Below, one piece after another: positions 25,966-35,386 of a DNA stretch of 64,000 nt. Origin of the DNA: Halomonas sp. TA22 (GTDB lineage Bacteria; Pseudomonadota; Gammaproteobacteria; Pseudomonadales; Halomonadaceae); assembly GCF_013009075.1 (NCBI RefSeq), contig NZ_CP053108.1, forward strand, positions 3,242,517-3,306,516. Reading direction: 5' to 3'. A program made the translations under genes and the position numbers. The notes beneath the pieces are model-generated. The model had not been told where the DNA came from. It worked only from the letters and a program-made list of their open reading frames with translations, and ran no database searches. Numbering within the stretch: the first letter of the stretch is position 1; each line of letters opens with the position of its first letter.

Positions 25966-26251
25966 TAGTGCAAGAAGGGTGGCCAGCGTCGATATGCACC
26001 ACGTTGGTCGCGTCTGAGGACGCCTGTACTTCCTCTCTGCCACCGGCATCGGCCATGGCACCGACCGGGTGGTGATCCTGGGCTAATGGGTGACCGCCCT
26101 GACCGCATCGACCCACCTTCATCGGCCCGTGTATCAAGATGCTGCTCGAAACCGCCACTCTGCATCTCGATAACCACCACAGCTTGCCCTTCTTGTGGGA
26201 GTGCGATATGCAGCTGCATGCAGGCGCGATCCTTTAAAGTTACAAAATTGC
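25966..26251. other. Non-coding right end of island 2
   Basis: About 285 bases before the last attachment repeat; open frames here show no recognisable protein. Confidence 0.3.
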
Positions 26252-26295
26252 ACTCAAATCCCTTGGTCGCTGGTTCGAGTCCAGCTGGGCCCACC
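26252..26295 (+). repeat. Right attachment repeat of island 2 (attR)
   Basis: A third copy of the tRNA-Ile2 3' end, with the same T-stem version (GCTGG/CCAGC) as the middle copy and one base missing in the anticodon part (ACTCAAATCCC). Host sequence resumes after it. Confidence 0.75.
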
Positions 26296-26353
26296 CCGCC
26301 AATACTCTCCGGCCCTCGCTGGGTTTTTACCTTCTGCTTGGCTGGCGTCGCGG

Positions 26354-27646
26354 CTATTGCATCATCTGCACCAGAATCAGTGAGATCGAGGGGAAGAGGA
26401 TCAGCAGCCCCAGCCTTACCAGATCCGCGCCGATGAAGGGCACCAGCCCCTTGTAAATGCTCACCAGCGAGACATGGGGCAAGCTGGCTTTGATCACGAA
26501 GACGTTCATGCCGATGGGCGGCGTGATCAGGGCGATTTCCGTTACCACCACCACGATGATCCCGAACCACACCATGTCGAAGCCGCTGGCAGCCAGAGTG
26601 GGTACGAACAGCGGCACGCAGATCAGGATGATGGACAGCGAATCCATCACGCAGCCCAGCACCAGAAACACCAGCAGGATGATCAGCAGAGTCTGATAAG
26701 GGGTCAGACCCAGGCCCTCGATTCCTTGGCGGATGCCTTCGCCCAGCCCGGAGAAGGAGATCAGGTGGGTGAATAGCATGGCGCCGAACAGCACGGCATA
26801 GAGCATCACCGAGGTGGCAGCGGTCTCGACGAAGATGCGCTTGAGCTGCTTGAGCCCGAGGCGCCGCTGCAACAGGGCAATCATCAGGGCAAAGCCGGCC
26901 CCCATGCCGCCCGCCTCGGTTGGCGTGAACAGCCCCAGGTAGATCCCGCCGATGACCATGGCAAAGAGCAGGGCGAAGGGCCAGACGCCACGCAGCGAGC
27001 TCAGTTTTTCCTTGAGCGGCACCGCATCGCCTCGCGGGGCGCTGTCGGGCCGCCAGCGGGCCACCAGCCAGACCACGACCAGATAGAGGCCCAGTCCCAG
27101 CAGGCCCGGCAGCACGCCGGCGATGAACAGGTGCCCGATATTGGTCTGGGTGAGGATACCGTAGACGATCAGGATGATGGAGGGCGGAATCAGGATGCCC
27201 AGCCCGCCCCCGGCCGCGATGGTGGCTGTGGCCAGGGAGTCCGAGTAGCCGTAGCGCTTCATGCTCGGGTAGGCCACCTTGGACATGGTGGCGGCCGTCG
27301 CCAGGCTGGAGCCGGACACGGCGCTGAAACCGGCGCAGGTCATCATGGTCGAGAGCGCCAGGCCTCCGCGGATCGATCCTAGGAAGGCATAGGCAGCGCG
27401 GAAGAGGTCATCGGCGATCCCCGAGCGAGCCAGGACATTCCCCATCAGCACGAACATGGGTACGACGGCCATCTCATAGGAGAACACCGCCTGGGTGATG
27501 GTCAGCGAGACCATGGAACGTGCCACATCCCAGCTGACCACGAAGCTGAGCCCCGCGATAGAGATGGTCAGCAGCGCAAAGGCCAGGGGAACCCGCAGGA
27601 AGGCCAGCCCCAACACACCGAGTAGGGCGACGATACCGACCGTCAT
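26354..27646 (-). CDS. dctM: TRAP transporter large permease (DctM)
   Basis: A 430-residue integral membrane protein with about twelve helices. It has the DctM-family segments GFSAVSGSSLATAATM, GGGLGILIPPSIILIVYG and GLFTPTEAGGMGAG. It is the substrate-translocating subunit of a Na+-driven tripartite importer. Its start overlaps the stop of the small permease gene (ATGA). The substrate is set by the binding protein two genes upstream; the neighbouring M20 hydrolase suggests an N-acyl or amide compound. Confidence 0.92.
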   Translation of the reverse strand: MTVGIVALLGVLGLAFLRVPLAFALLTISIAGLSFVVSWDVARSMVSLTITQAVFSYEMAVVPMFVLMGNVLARSGIADDLFRAAYAFLGSIRGGLALSTMMTCAGFSAVSGSSLATAATMSKVAYPSMKRYGYSDSLATATIAAGGGLGILIPPSIILIVYGILTQTNIGHLFIAGVLPGLLGLGLYLVVVWLVARWRPDSAPRGDAVPLKEKLSSLRGVWPFALLFAMVIGGIYLGLFTPTEAGGMGAGFALMIALLQRRLGLKQLKRIFVETAATSVMLYAVLFGAMLFTHLISFSGLGEGIRQGIEGLGLTPYQTLLIILLVFLVLGCVMDSLSIILICVPLFVPTLAASGFDMVWFGIIVVVVTEIALITPPIGMNVFVIKASLPHVSLVSIYKGLVPFIGADLVRLGLLILFPSISLILVQMMQ

Positions 27647-28140
27647 AGCGGAGTTCCTCCCTGATCCTGGGCCCCGGGTCCCTTGAAGATCGACGCCGGC
27701 AGCAGCGCGGCCAGCCCGGCCAGGAAGGCGGTGAAGGCCATGAACACGTACATGTAGCTGCGTGGGATATAGAGCGCCTGACTTGCCTCATGGATCAGCA
27801 CGGCCTGCTGTGCTGCCAGCAGGTACTGCCAGGCAATCAGGAAGAGGATCGCCGCCACGCCTACCGAGACCAGAGCATGCCACCAGCGCAGGCGCGGGGA
27901 GGAGAGCCAGCGGTCGAACAGATCGACGGCCAGATGCCCACGGTCAGCGGTGACCAATGGCAATCCACAGAAGATGATGACCACCATCAGATGCTCGGTA
28001 AGGTCATGGGCGCCATAAACGGGGGTGCCGAACAGCCGGCGCCCCAGGACGTCGCAGAAGGTGAGGGCCACGATGGCAAACAGTGCCGTGATCAGCACGG
28101 CTTCCACCCCCAGCCTCACACGATTGAGCGTATATCGCAT
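27643..28140 (-). CDS. dctQ: TRAP transporter small permease (DctQ)
   Basis: A 165-residue protein with four membrane helices. The family motif region DVLGRRLFGTPVYGAHDLTE lies after helix 1 and CGLPLVTADRGHLAVDLF after helix 2. It pairs with DctM to make the membrane part of the importer. It sits 33 bases after the binding-protein gene and overlaps dctM. Confidence 0.9.
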   Translation of the reverse strand: MRYTLNRVRLGVEAVLITALFAIVALTFCDVLGRRLFGTPVYGAHDLTEHLMVVIIFCGLPLVTADRGHLAVDLFDRWLSSPRLRWWHALVSVGVAAILFLIAWQYLLAAQQAVLIHEASQALYIPRSYMYVFMAFTAFLAGLAALLPASIFKGPGAQDQGGTPL

Positions 28141-28173
28141 GGGTCACTCCTGCCCCGAGCGGGGCTGGCCGGG

Positions 28174-29202
28174 TTATTCGCTATCCAGTGTCTGGTAGCG
28201 GCTCTGGTAGAAGTCGACGATCGCCATGGGGTCGTCATAGCCCATCTCGCGCATGTCCTCCGCCCAGCTCTCCAGCATCGCCTCGCGCACCTCCCGTGTC
28301 TTGTCGAGCAGGGCTTCGGAGGGCTCATGGAACTGGTTGCCGTCCTCTCTCAGGGCCTCTTCCGCGGCCTGGTTCTGGGCATGGAAACGCTCCCCCCAGA
28401 GGCGCGAGAGGTGCTCCCCCGACACGCTCATGATCGCCTCCTGATCCGCCTCGGACAGGGTGTTCCACTTGCGCTCGTTCATGCCGATGAAGAAAGTGCC
28501 GTCGTAGAAGCCGCCGGGGAACAGCGTATGGTGTTGCAGCTGGCTCTCCAGGCGGAAGGCGATCACTGACTCCAGCGGGTGCATCGAACCGTCGACGACA
28601 CCGCTATCGAGCAGTTCGTAGCCGCGGGTGGCAGGGGCCGCCACCGGGACCGCACCCAAGGCTTCCAGCAGCTCGCGCTGGACAGGCCCGCCCATCCGCA
28701 GTTTCTGGTTACCCAGGTCCTCGGGCTCCACCATCGGCCGGCTGCCGTGGTGCAACGCGCCGCCGCCCAGCAGACCGACGCCCAACAGCTTCACGCCCTG
28801 ATAGGCGGTATCGTCGCCGAGGTGCGACTCGATGGTATCCCACAGGGCAACGGACGAGGCGACGGCGTTGGAACCGGTCAGGGGCATCTCGGCGAACCAC
28901 AGCGACTTGAAGCGAATCGGCTCGTAGGTGAAGTTGCTCCAGGTGATGTCCGCCACGCCCATGCGGGCGAGCTCCCAGTGCTGCTCAGGAGAACCGACGG
29001 CGCTGGGCAGGATCCTGATCTGGACGCGCCCTTCGGTGGCCTCGACGACCTGCTCGGCCCAGGCACCGAGAATGTCCGTGCTGATGAAGTGGCTCGGTGG
29101 CACCCAGTTGGAGAGGGTCAGGGTGGTCTGGGCATGTGTGACGCCGGCGCCCAGGGCGAGGGCGATACCGACGGCCAGAGTGGTCTTCTTCATGTGGGTC
29201 AT
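28174..29202 (-). CDS. dctP: TRAP transporter substrate-binding protein (DctP)
   Basis: A 342-residue periplasmic receptor with a signal peptide (MKKTTLAVGIALALGAGVTHA). The DctP fold starts TLTLSNWVPPSHFIST. The segment KLRMGGPVQRELLEALGAVP near residue 170 holds the conserved Arg expected to bind a carboxylate. The ATG at 29202 has GGAG eight bases upstream; a second ATG three codons later is possible. It is first in the TRAP operon. Confidence 0.9.
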   Translation of the reverse strand: MTHMKKTTLAVGIALALGAGVTHAQTTLTLSNWVPPSHFISTDILGAWAEQVVEATEGRVQIRILPSAVGSPEQHWELARMGVADITWSNFTYEPIRFKSLWFAEMPLTGSNAVASSVALWDTIESHLGDDTAYQGVKLLGVGLLGGGALHHGSRPMVEPEDLGNQKLRMGGPVQRELLEALGAVPVAAPATRGYELLDSGVVDGSMHPLESVIAFRLESQLQHHTLFPGGFYDGTFFIGMNERKWNTLSEADQEAIMSVSGEHLSRLWGERFHAQNQAAEEALREDGNQFHEPSEALLDKTREVREAMLESWAEDMREMGYDDPMAIVDFYQSRYQTLDSE

Positions 29203-29267
29203 AGGAGGTTCTCCAGTATTGTTGTTGTCCCTGATGGGCATAGGTGTCGGCCAGTGGCCGAGATGGC

Positions 29268-30497
29268 TCAGGATGAGCGCAAGGTCGAGGATGAGAAGTA
29301 CCGGGATACCAAGCCTAGCCAGAAGGCCGCCGCAGGCGTCAGGCACTCATCGTTGAAGTCGTAATGGGGGTTGTGCACGCTGCAGGGCCCCAGGTGATCG
29401 CCCTGGTCATAGCCGTTGTCGCCGTTGCCGACCATCAGGTAGCAGCCGGGCACCTGTTCGAGGAAGAAGGCGCAGTCCTCACTGGCGGTCAGCGGTGCCG
29501 CGGGACTCTCGACCCGGGTCTCGCCAAACAGTTCGCGGGCGGTCTCGACGGCCAACTGTGTCTCCGCGGGTGCGTTGATCAGCACCGGATAGCCGCGCTC
29601 GTAGGCCAAGTCACAGCGACAGTCGAAGGCCTGGGCCTGGGCCTGGGCGATGGAGCGGATGCGTCGCTCCAGGGTATCGCGCACCTCTGGGTCCAGTGTC
29701 CGGACGCTCAGTTCGAGCTCGGCTGTCTCGGGGATGATGTTGTAGGAGTTGCCGGCCTGCAGCCGGCCCACGCTAATCACCGAGGCCAGGTTAGGATCCA
29801 CGTTGCGCCCCACGATGCTCTGCAGGGCCATCACGGTAGCCGCTGCCGGCAGGGTCGGGTCCACCGCCAGCTGTGGCATGGCACCGTGTCCGGCCTTGCC
29901 GATGAAGGTGATCGTAACCTTGTCTGAGGAGGCCAGGAAGGCGCCCTCACGGAAATAGAAGTGGCCGGTGGGCTTGCCGGGGTAGTTGTGCAGGGCGAAG
30001 AGCGCATCGCAGGGGAAACGCTCGAAGAGGCCTTCCTCGATCATGCGCCGGGCGCCACCGCCGCCGCCCAGTTCCTCGGCGGGCTGGAAGATCAGGGTCA
30101 GGGTGCCGCTGCCCGACAGGTCTTCATCGCGATGCAGGCGGGCCAGGGCCTCGGCGGCTCCTAGCAGGATGGCGGTATGGCCGTCGTGGCCGCAGGCATG
30201 CATCTTCCCCGCTATCTGGCTGGCCCAGGGCAGGCCGGTCTGCTCGTGAATGGGCAGGGCATCCATGTCGGCCCGTAACCCGAGCCGAGGGCCTGAGCCG
30301 TCGCCCCAGCGCAGCACGCCGACGACGCCAGTTTCGGCGATGCCGGTATGCACCTCGTAGCCCCACTCGGTTAGCCGCTCCGCCACCAGGCGGCTGGTCG
30401 CGACCTCCTCGAAGCCAAGTTCCGGGTTCTGATGAATCTGGTGGCGCCAGGCTTTCATCTTGGCGAGATCTGGCTGATGCGTCGGGTGAGCTGTCAT
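29268..30497 (-). CDS. M20 family amidohydrolase (hippurate hydrolase-like)
   Basis: A 409-residue metallo-amidohydrolase. Metal-site motifs are GLRADMDALPI near residue 75, MHACGHDGHTAILLG near 105 and the Glu pair PAEELGGGG near 140. The dimerisation domain follows. Such enzymes hydrolyse N-acyl amino acids or amino-acid amides. Orientation and position upstream of the TRAP genes on the same strand suggest it acts on the imported compound. Confidence 0.88.
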   Translation of the reverse strand: MTAHPTHQPDLAKMKAWRHQIHQNPELGFEEVATSRLVAERLTEWGYEVHTGIAETGVVGVLRWGDGSGPRLGLRADMDALPIHEQTGLPWASQIAGKMHACGHDGHTAILLGAAEALARLHRDEDLSGSGTLTLIFQPAEELGGGGGARRMIEEGLFERFPCDALFALHNYPGKPTGHFYFREGAFLASSDKVTITFIGKAGHGAMPQLAVDPTLPAAATVMALQSIVGRNVDPNLASVISVGRLQAGNSYNIIPETAELELSVRTLDPEVRDTLERRIRSIAQAQAQAFDCRCDLAYERGYPVLINAPAETQLAVETARELFGETRVESPAAPLTASEDCAFFLEQVPGCYLMVGNGDNGYDQGDHLGPCSVHNPHYDFNDECLTPAAAFWLGLVSRYFSSSTLRSS

Positions 30498-30611
30498 TCT
30501 GTTTACCGTCCAGCGTTACATTATTGTTGATGGCTTCATGCTGGCAGTGGCAAGAGACAACGTAAAGACGACATAATCTGCCTGGTGACAACCTAAAGAG
30601 TTCGCTAAGCC

Positions 30612-31514
30612 ATGAAACATCATCAACTCAAGGCCTTGGTTCAGGTGGCCGAGCAGGGATCCATTCGTGGCGCCGCCAGGGCGCTGCATCTGAGCCAAAG
30701 CGCCTTGACCAAGGCGCTGAGAGAACTGGAAGCCAATGTGGGGGCCGAGCTGCTGGTGCGCAGCTATAAGGGCGTCGAGTTCACGCCTGCCGGTCAGGCG
30801 TTGCTGACACGAGCCCGTCTCGCGCTGTCGACCCTGGACAAGGCCAGGGACGAGATACGCTGGCTACGAGGCGGCGCGGGCATCCAGATCACGGCGGGGG
30901 TCACACCAGCGATCGCCGCCACGGCCTTGCCCAGCGTTCTCAACGAATTCGAGCGCGAGCAGCCGGATGCCAGCCTGACCCTGGTGGAGGGCATGCTGAC
31001 CAACGTCTTGCCAGGCCTGATGGAGGGACGCATCGACTTCGCCATCGCCGTAGCAGAGCCGGACGACCTGCCCTACGAGATCGCCTTCGAGCCATTAGGG
31101 CAGATTCTGGTTGAAGCCGCCGCACGTGTTGGCCACCCGATGCTGGCTGCCACGGAGTGGTCCCAGTTGGTGGGAGCTCGCTGGGTACTTAACCTGGCCG
31201 CCGGTAGCTCGGCACAGCAGTTGGTGGCCTGGTTGGAGAGGCAAGGCCTTGGCTTGTCACGCCAGGTCGTCAGATGCGACTCGCCCACCCTGATGACGGA
31301 GATGATGCGCCGAACCGACCTGATCGGCTTCGGGCCGCACATTCTGTTCCATGATCCCCTGTCTGGCCAAGGGCTGGCCAGCTTCGACTCCCTACCTCCC
31401 GTCCCCCCCATCACGCTCGGGCTGCTCAAGCTCCGGGGCGTCCCCTTGCACTCGGGCGCCCAGCGACTGGCTACCCTCTTCACCCGCTACATCACTCCCT
31501 CACAGATTCAATGA
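30612..31514 (+). CDS. LysR-family transcriptional regulator
   Basis: A 300-residue LysR protein. HTH is SIRGAARALHLSQSALTKAL (about 17-36), and the effector domain starts near residue 90. It is divergent from the M20/TRAP genes with 114 bases between, so it most likely controls their use. GTTGTC-like inverted elements lie in the shared promoter region. Confidence 0.9.
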   Translation: MKHHQLKALVQVAEQGSIRGAARALHLSQSALTKALRELEANVGAELLVRSYKGVEFTPAGQALLTRARLALSTLDKARDEIRWLRGGAGIQITAGVTPAIAATALPSVLNEFEREQPDASLTLVEGMLTNVLPGLMEGRIDFAIAVAEPDDLPYEIAFEPLGQILVEAAARVGHPMLAATEWSQLVGARWVLNLAAGSSAQQLVAWLERQGLGLSRQVVRCDSPTLMTEMMRRTDLIGFGPHILFHDPLSGQGLASFDSLPPVPPITLGLLKLRGVPLHSGAQRLATLFTRYITPSQIQ

Positions 31515-31564
31515 ACTTGGCAAATCCTAGCCTGGCGTTCACCTGCCACCGATACCGGGGCTGC

Positions 31565-32539
31565 TCAACCGGCCAGCGACTCCGCTGCCAACTGATAGGA
31601 GCGGCAGCGCGCCGCGGGATCATGGATGCGGGCGTCGATGATCAGCTCATTTGCCTGGGTCAGCTCGATGAAGTGGCGCAGCCAGTCGCCAACCTGGCGG
31701 GTGTCGCCCACTGCCGAACAGGCCATCGCCTGTTGCAGGCCCCGCCGCTCGACCTCGGAAATCCGCTGCAAATAGCCTTCCTGAGGCCGGGGCAGCGGGC
31801 CGGGCCTTCCCTGGTGCAGCAAGTTGACCCAATGGAAATGCGAACTGGCATGAAACTGGGCCTCCTGCTCGGTATCGGCGACGATGACATTGGCGCCGAC
31901 GATGACGTAAGGCTTGTCCAGCATGGCGGAGGGCTGGAAGTTTGTCCGGTAGTGGGCCACGGCCTTCTGCAAGAAATGCGGAGCGAAGTGCGAAGCAAAG
32001 GAGTAGGGCAGGCCAAGTCTGGCCGCCAGATCGGCACTGTACATGCTCGATCCCAGCAGCCAGAGGGGCACCTTGTGTTTACCGGGAATGCCGCGAACCG
32101 GCTGGCGGCCGTTGTCCAGCAGGTAGTCCGAAAGCTGGCCGATATCCTGCTCGAAGCCCCGCTCCGAGGCATCGCCGCGTAGAGCACGGATGCTGGGCCC
32201 GGCGGCGCCTGCTGCGCGCCCGAGCCCTAGGTCGATCCGCCCGGGATAGAGCGTTTCCAGTGTCGCGAACTGCTCCGCCACCATCAGAGGCGAATGGTTG
32301 GGCAGCATGATACCCCCGGCGCCCACCCGCAGGCGGCGGGTGGCCGCGGCCAGGTGGGAGACCAGCAGGGTGGTGGCCGAGGAGGCGATGCCCGGCAGGT
32401 CGTGGTGTTCGGCAATCCAGTAGCGCTGAAGGCCATGCTGTTCCACATGGCGGGCCAGCATGACTGCCTCGTCCAGGGTGTCGGCGAAGGTCTTGCCTTC
32501 GCCGATCATCATCAGGTCAAGTACCGATAGAGTAGCCAA
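31565..32539 (-). CDS. LLM-class flavin-dependent oxidoreductase
   Basis: A 324-residue bacterial-luciferase-like TIM barrel that would use FMNH2 supplied by a reductase to oxygenate or oxidise an organic substrate. YWIAEHHDLPGIASSAT near residue 40 and RLRVGAGGIMLPNHSPLMVAEQF near 70 are typical of the MsnO8/YhbW-type subgroup. It lies in a same-strand group with two TIM-barrel isomerase-like genes and a second LLM protein. Confidence 0.85.
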   Translation of the reverse strand: MATLSVLDLMMIGEGKTFADTLDEAVMLARHVEQHGLQRYWIAEHHDLPGIASSATTLLVSHLAAATRRLRVGAGGIMLPNHSPLMVAEQFATLETLYPGRIDLGLGRAAGAAGPSIRALRGDASERGFEQDIGQLSDYLLDNGRQPVRGIPGKHKVPLWLLGSSMYSADLAARLGLPYSFASHFAPHFLQKAVAHYRTNFQPSAMLDKPYVIVGANVIVADTEQEAQFHASSHFHWVNLLHQGRPGPLPRPQEGYLQRISEVERRGLQQAMACSAVGDTRQVGDWLRHFIELTQANELIIDARIHDPAARCRSYQLAAESLAG

Positions 32540-32623
32540 GTGTGACTCCTTCAGATGCGTGGGCCGCGCAGCACATCAGCCGCAGCAGCTCATGGGTTCA
32601 TTGATGCAAAAATGCAAAACGGA

Positions 32624-33433
32624 TCAGGCTCGGGCCTCGATTTCCGCCCAGTGCGGGCGGGCCTGCAGGCGCGCGTCGATGGCGCGCATGGTCGCCAGGC
32701 AGCGCTGCAGCTTGAGGTAGATATCACCACCGTAGTCCCAGCCGAGGATACCGATCCTGCCGGTATAGCCGATGCGGTTCAGTGCGGCGACCACGGCGAA
32801 GTTGTCCAGCTCACCACGGTCGACCGGTTCCATGGTCGCTACCCCGCCCCAGCCGAGTGGTGACAGGGCACTGCCGGAGAGATCCACCTGCATCAGCCAG
32901 GGTTCGATCGCCTCCAGACGCTGCTTCAGTTGCCCTTCCTGGCTGGCATACCAATGGTAGCCATTGAAGAACATGCCCAATCGAGGGTGGTTGAAGTACT
33001 CGCACAGGCGCTGCACCTCGTAGGTGGTCTGTGTGACATGCCGCAGGTGCGGATACAGGGCCAGACGCAGACCACGCCGCTCGATGATCGGCAACAGCGA
33101 TTCAATGCTGCGCAGAATGCCATCGATGCCATTGGCCGAGGTCTGAATGGCCAGTTCGATCAGCTCCACCCCCTCGACGGTCTCGATGATCCGGCGCAGC
33201 ACCGCATCGTTACGCCCTTCATGCAGGACCAGATAGAGCCCGGCAATGTCCAGACCATGCCGCGCCTTGACCCCGGGCAGCAGTGACAGGTCGGTGAACG
33301 GCGTACCGCCCCAGGCCGAGACGGTGATGCCGTCGTAACCGAGTTCGGCGAGCATCTCGCATTGCGTCTGGAACTGGTACACGCCCATGGAGTTATAGAA
33401 GAACGAGTCCAGCGCATGGATGGCATGCTTCAT
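32624..33433 (-). CDS. Sugar phosphate isomerase/epimerase-like TIM barrel (paralogue A)
   Basis: A 269-residue xylose-isomerase-like TIM-barrel protein. Metal-site type residues occur in IELAIQT (Glu near 94), ALYPHLRH (near 125), FFNGYHWYASQEG (His near 155) and QVDLSGSALSPLGWG (Asp near 180). It is clearly paralogous to the next gene; both share MLAELGY and FNGYHWYA motifs. The reaction is unknown; relatives are isomerases, epimerases or dehydratases of hydroxy-carbonyl compounds. Confidence 0.78.
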   Translation of the reverse strand: MKHAIHALDSFFYNSMGVYQFQTQCEMLAELGYDGITVSAWGGTPFTDLSLLPGVKARHGLDIAGLYLVLHEGRNDAVLRRIIETVEGVELIELAIQTSANGIDGILRSIESLLPIIERRGLRLALYPHLRHVTQTTYEVQRLCEYFNHPRLGMFFNGYHWYASQEGQLKQRLEAIEPWLMQVDLSGSALSPLGWGGVATMEPVDRGELDNFAVVAALNRIGYTGRIGILGWDYGGDIYLKLQRCLATMRAIDARLQARPHWAEIEARA

Positions 33434-33452
33434 GATGTCTCCTTGCGGTGGC

Positions 33453-34253
33453 TCAAGAGGGCAGCGGGGTCATGACAGCCCACTCGGGGTGAGCCGCCAG
33501 GCGCCGTTCCATAGAGCGGAAGGCCTTATGTGAGCGTTGCAGGTTGCCATACACATCGCCGCCCATGCTTTCCCAGCCCAGCACCCCATAGCGCCCGGAG
33601 TAACCGCGCCGCTCCAGCGCGCCGAGCAGGACGAAGTTATCCATCTCGCCTTCATCCAGTGGTTCGATGGTGGCCAGCTCGCCCCAGCCCAGTGGCGACA
33701 GGCGTGTGCCAGCGATATTGACCTGGCGCAGCCATGGCCAGAGCGCATCGAGGCGTTGCTCCAGCGCCTTCTCCTGCATGGCATACCAGTGGTAGCCGTT
33801 GAACACGATGCCCAGGTTCGGGTGGTCGAATTCCTGGCACAGCGCGACCGCTTCGCTAGTGGTCTGCATGCCGTAGCGCCCATGCGGGTACAGCGCGATG
33901 TCGATGCCCTGGCGCTCGGCAATCGGCAGCAGCTGTGCGAGCATCCGCCGGTCCGCATCCGTTACCTGGTCACCGGAGTGCAGGGCCAGCTCGATGCTGG
34001 CGCAGCCTTCGATGGACTCGAAGATATTGGTGACGAAGGTTTCCAGACCCTGACGATAGATCAGGTAGATCGCCCCCACGTCCAGCCCCCACTGCGACTT
34101 TACCTGCGGTAGCGACGTCAGCTCCTTGCTCCAGGCCGACACCGTCAGCCCCTGGTAGCCCAGTTCGGCCAGCATTTCGCACTGCACAGCCAACGGGTAG
34201 GTGCCCAGCTTGGTCTGAAAAATGAAATCCATGTGATGAAGTGGTCGATTCAT
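33453..34253 (-). CDS. Sugar phosphate isomerase/epimerase-like TIM barrel (paralogue B)
   Basis: A 266-residue paralogue of the preceding protein, with QCEMLAELGYQGLTVSAWS, IELALHSG, ALYPHGRYGMQT, VFNGYHWYAMQEK and LSPLGWGELATIEPLDEGEMDNF. The ATG at 34253 overlaps the stop of the upstream LLM gene (ATGA), which fixes the start and shows coupling. Tandem duplication followed by divergence may give a two-subunit enzyme or two successive steps. Confidence 0.78.
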   Translation of the reverse strand: MNRPLHHMDFIFQTKLGTYPLAVQCEMLAELGYQGLTVSAWSKELTSLPQVKSQWGLDVGAIYLIYRQGLETFVTNIFESIEGCASIELALHSGDQVTDADRRMLAQLLPIAERQGIDIALYPHGRYGMQTTSEAVALCQEFDHPNLGIVFNGYHWYAMQEKALEQRLDALWPWLRQVNIAGTRLSPLGWGELATIEPLDEGEMDNFVLLGALERRGYSGRYGVLGWESMGGDVYGNLQRSHKAFRSMERRLAAHPEWAVMTPLPS

Positions 34254-35236
34254 GCGCTTTCTCCGGGGGCATGGCTGGGAAACAGCGGCAGCAGATGCTC
34301 GCCGAGTTCGTCGATCACCTCCGCCGCGGGACGCCGCTGCGGCTTGAAGTGCAGGGCGACATGAGACACGCCCTGCTCCTGCTGGCGCAACCACAGCTCA
34401 CGCAATGCATTGCGGCCCGCGCGCAGCACACGGCCGGGTTGCAGTGGCGCGTTTGGGTCCCGATCCAGGTCGAACAGCGTGCCGTAGCCATAGGGTTTGA
34501 ACACGCCGGGCGTACAGGCCGCGCGCCATTGGTCGAGGATTGCCGGGATGCGCTGCGGGTTGGCGATATAGGAAATGATTCCGTCGGTGTTCTGCGCCGT
34601 CCACTCGTGCGTCTGCCCGGCGTGACCGATGATGATGGTCGGCAGTCGTGCCGCCGCCGGCTTGGGCACCATTTCTAGACCCCCGGTCAGCTCCCCGTAG
34701 AACCGCGAGGCATGCACCGGCCAGTTCTGCTCGGTGACCGAGCGGATGATGCTCAGCGCATCACGGAAACGCTCGGCGCGATTGTCGAAATCCACGCCGA
34801 AGGCGGGGTACTCCACCGGCCGGTCGCCGGTGGCCAGCCCCATCAGGAAGCGTCCACCCAGCAGCTGGTCCACGCTGGCGGCCTGCTTGGCGACGATCAA
34901 CGGATCGCGCAGCGGCAACACGATTCCCGCCGTGCCGATGGCAACGCGTCGGGTGACTGCCGCGAGAAAACCCGCATAGGCCAATGGATCCAGAACCTGG
35001 CCCACATCACCGAAGTTGGGATCATAGAAGGGCACATCACGCAGCCAGATCGCCGAAAAATCGGCTTCGTCGACCTTGCGGGCCATCTCGAGATGGTCGC
35101 TTAGGGTCGGTCCGACGGTATCAGGGTAGCTTTCCAATGGCGCGATGAAGCCAAAGGTAAGATGGCCGGGTCGAAACACCCGGGCATAACCGGCGTGCTG
35201 AGCCAGTTCCGGGGGAAGAGTGGCAGAAGTGGCCAT
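34250..35236 (-). CDS. LLM-class flavin-dependent oxidoreductase (TIGR03571-like)
   Basis: A 328-residue luciferase-like enzyme of a subgroup different from the one at 31565. Motifs are FSAIWLRDVPFYDPNFGDVG near residue 60, RVAIGTAGIVLPLRDP near 100 and GRFLMGLATGDRPVEYPAFG near 135. It is first in the probable operon (LLM, two isomerase-like genes, then LLM further on) and divergent from a LysR gene. Confidence 0.85.
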   Translation of the reverse strand: MATSATLPPELAQHAGYARVFRPGHLTFGFIAPLESYPDTVGPTLSDHLEMARKVDEADFSAIWLRDVPFYDPNFGDVGQVLDPLAYAGFLAAVTRRVAIGTAGIVLPLRDPLIVAKQAASVDQLLGGRFLMGLATGDRPVEYPAFGVDFDNRAERFRDALSIIRSVTEQNWPVHASRFYGELTGGLEMVPKPAAARLPTIIIGHAGQTHEWTAQNTDGIISYIANPQRIPAILDQWRAACTPGVFKPYGYGTLFDLDRDPNAPLQPGRVLRAGRNALRELWLRQQEQGVSHVALHFKPQRRPAAEVIDELGEHLLPLFPSHAPGESA

Positions 35237-35386
35237 GGGCGCCTCGCAAGTAGAGAAATATCCGGCCCGCTGGGGAAACGGCTATATCAGGATGCGAAGA
35301 CTGTAATAGGCTTTCACAAAAGGAAAAATAAGCTAGTATTCAAAACATAAAGGAAAATTATTCTTTAATTGAGAAAGGGATGTGCC

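Noticed and set aside
26252-26295. Possible third tRNA gene
   Set aside because: Same 3' half only, with a base missing in the anticodon part.
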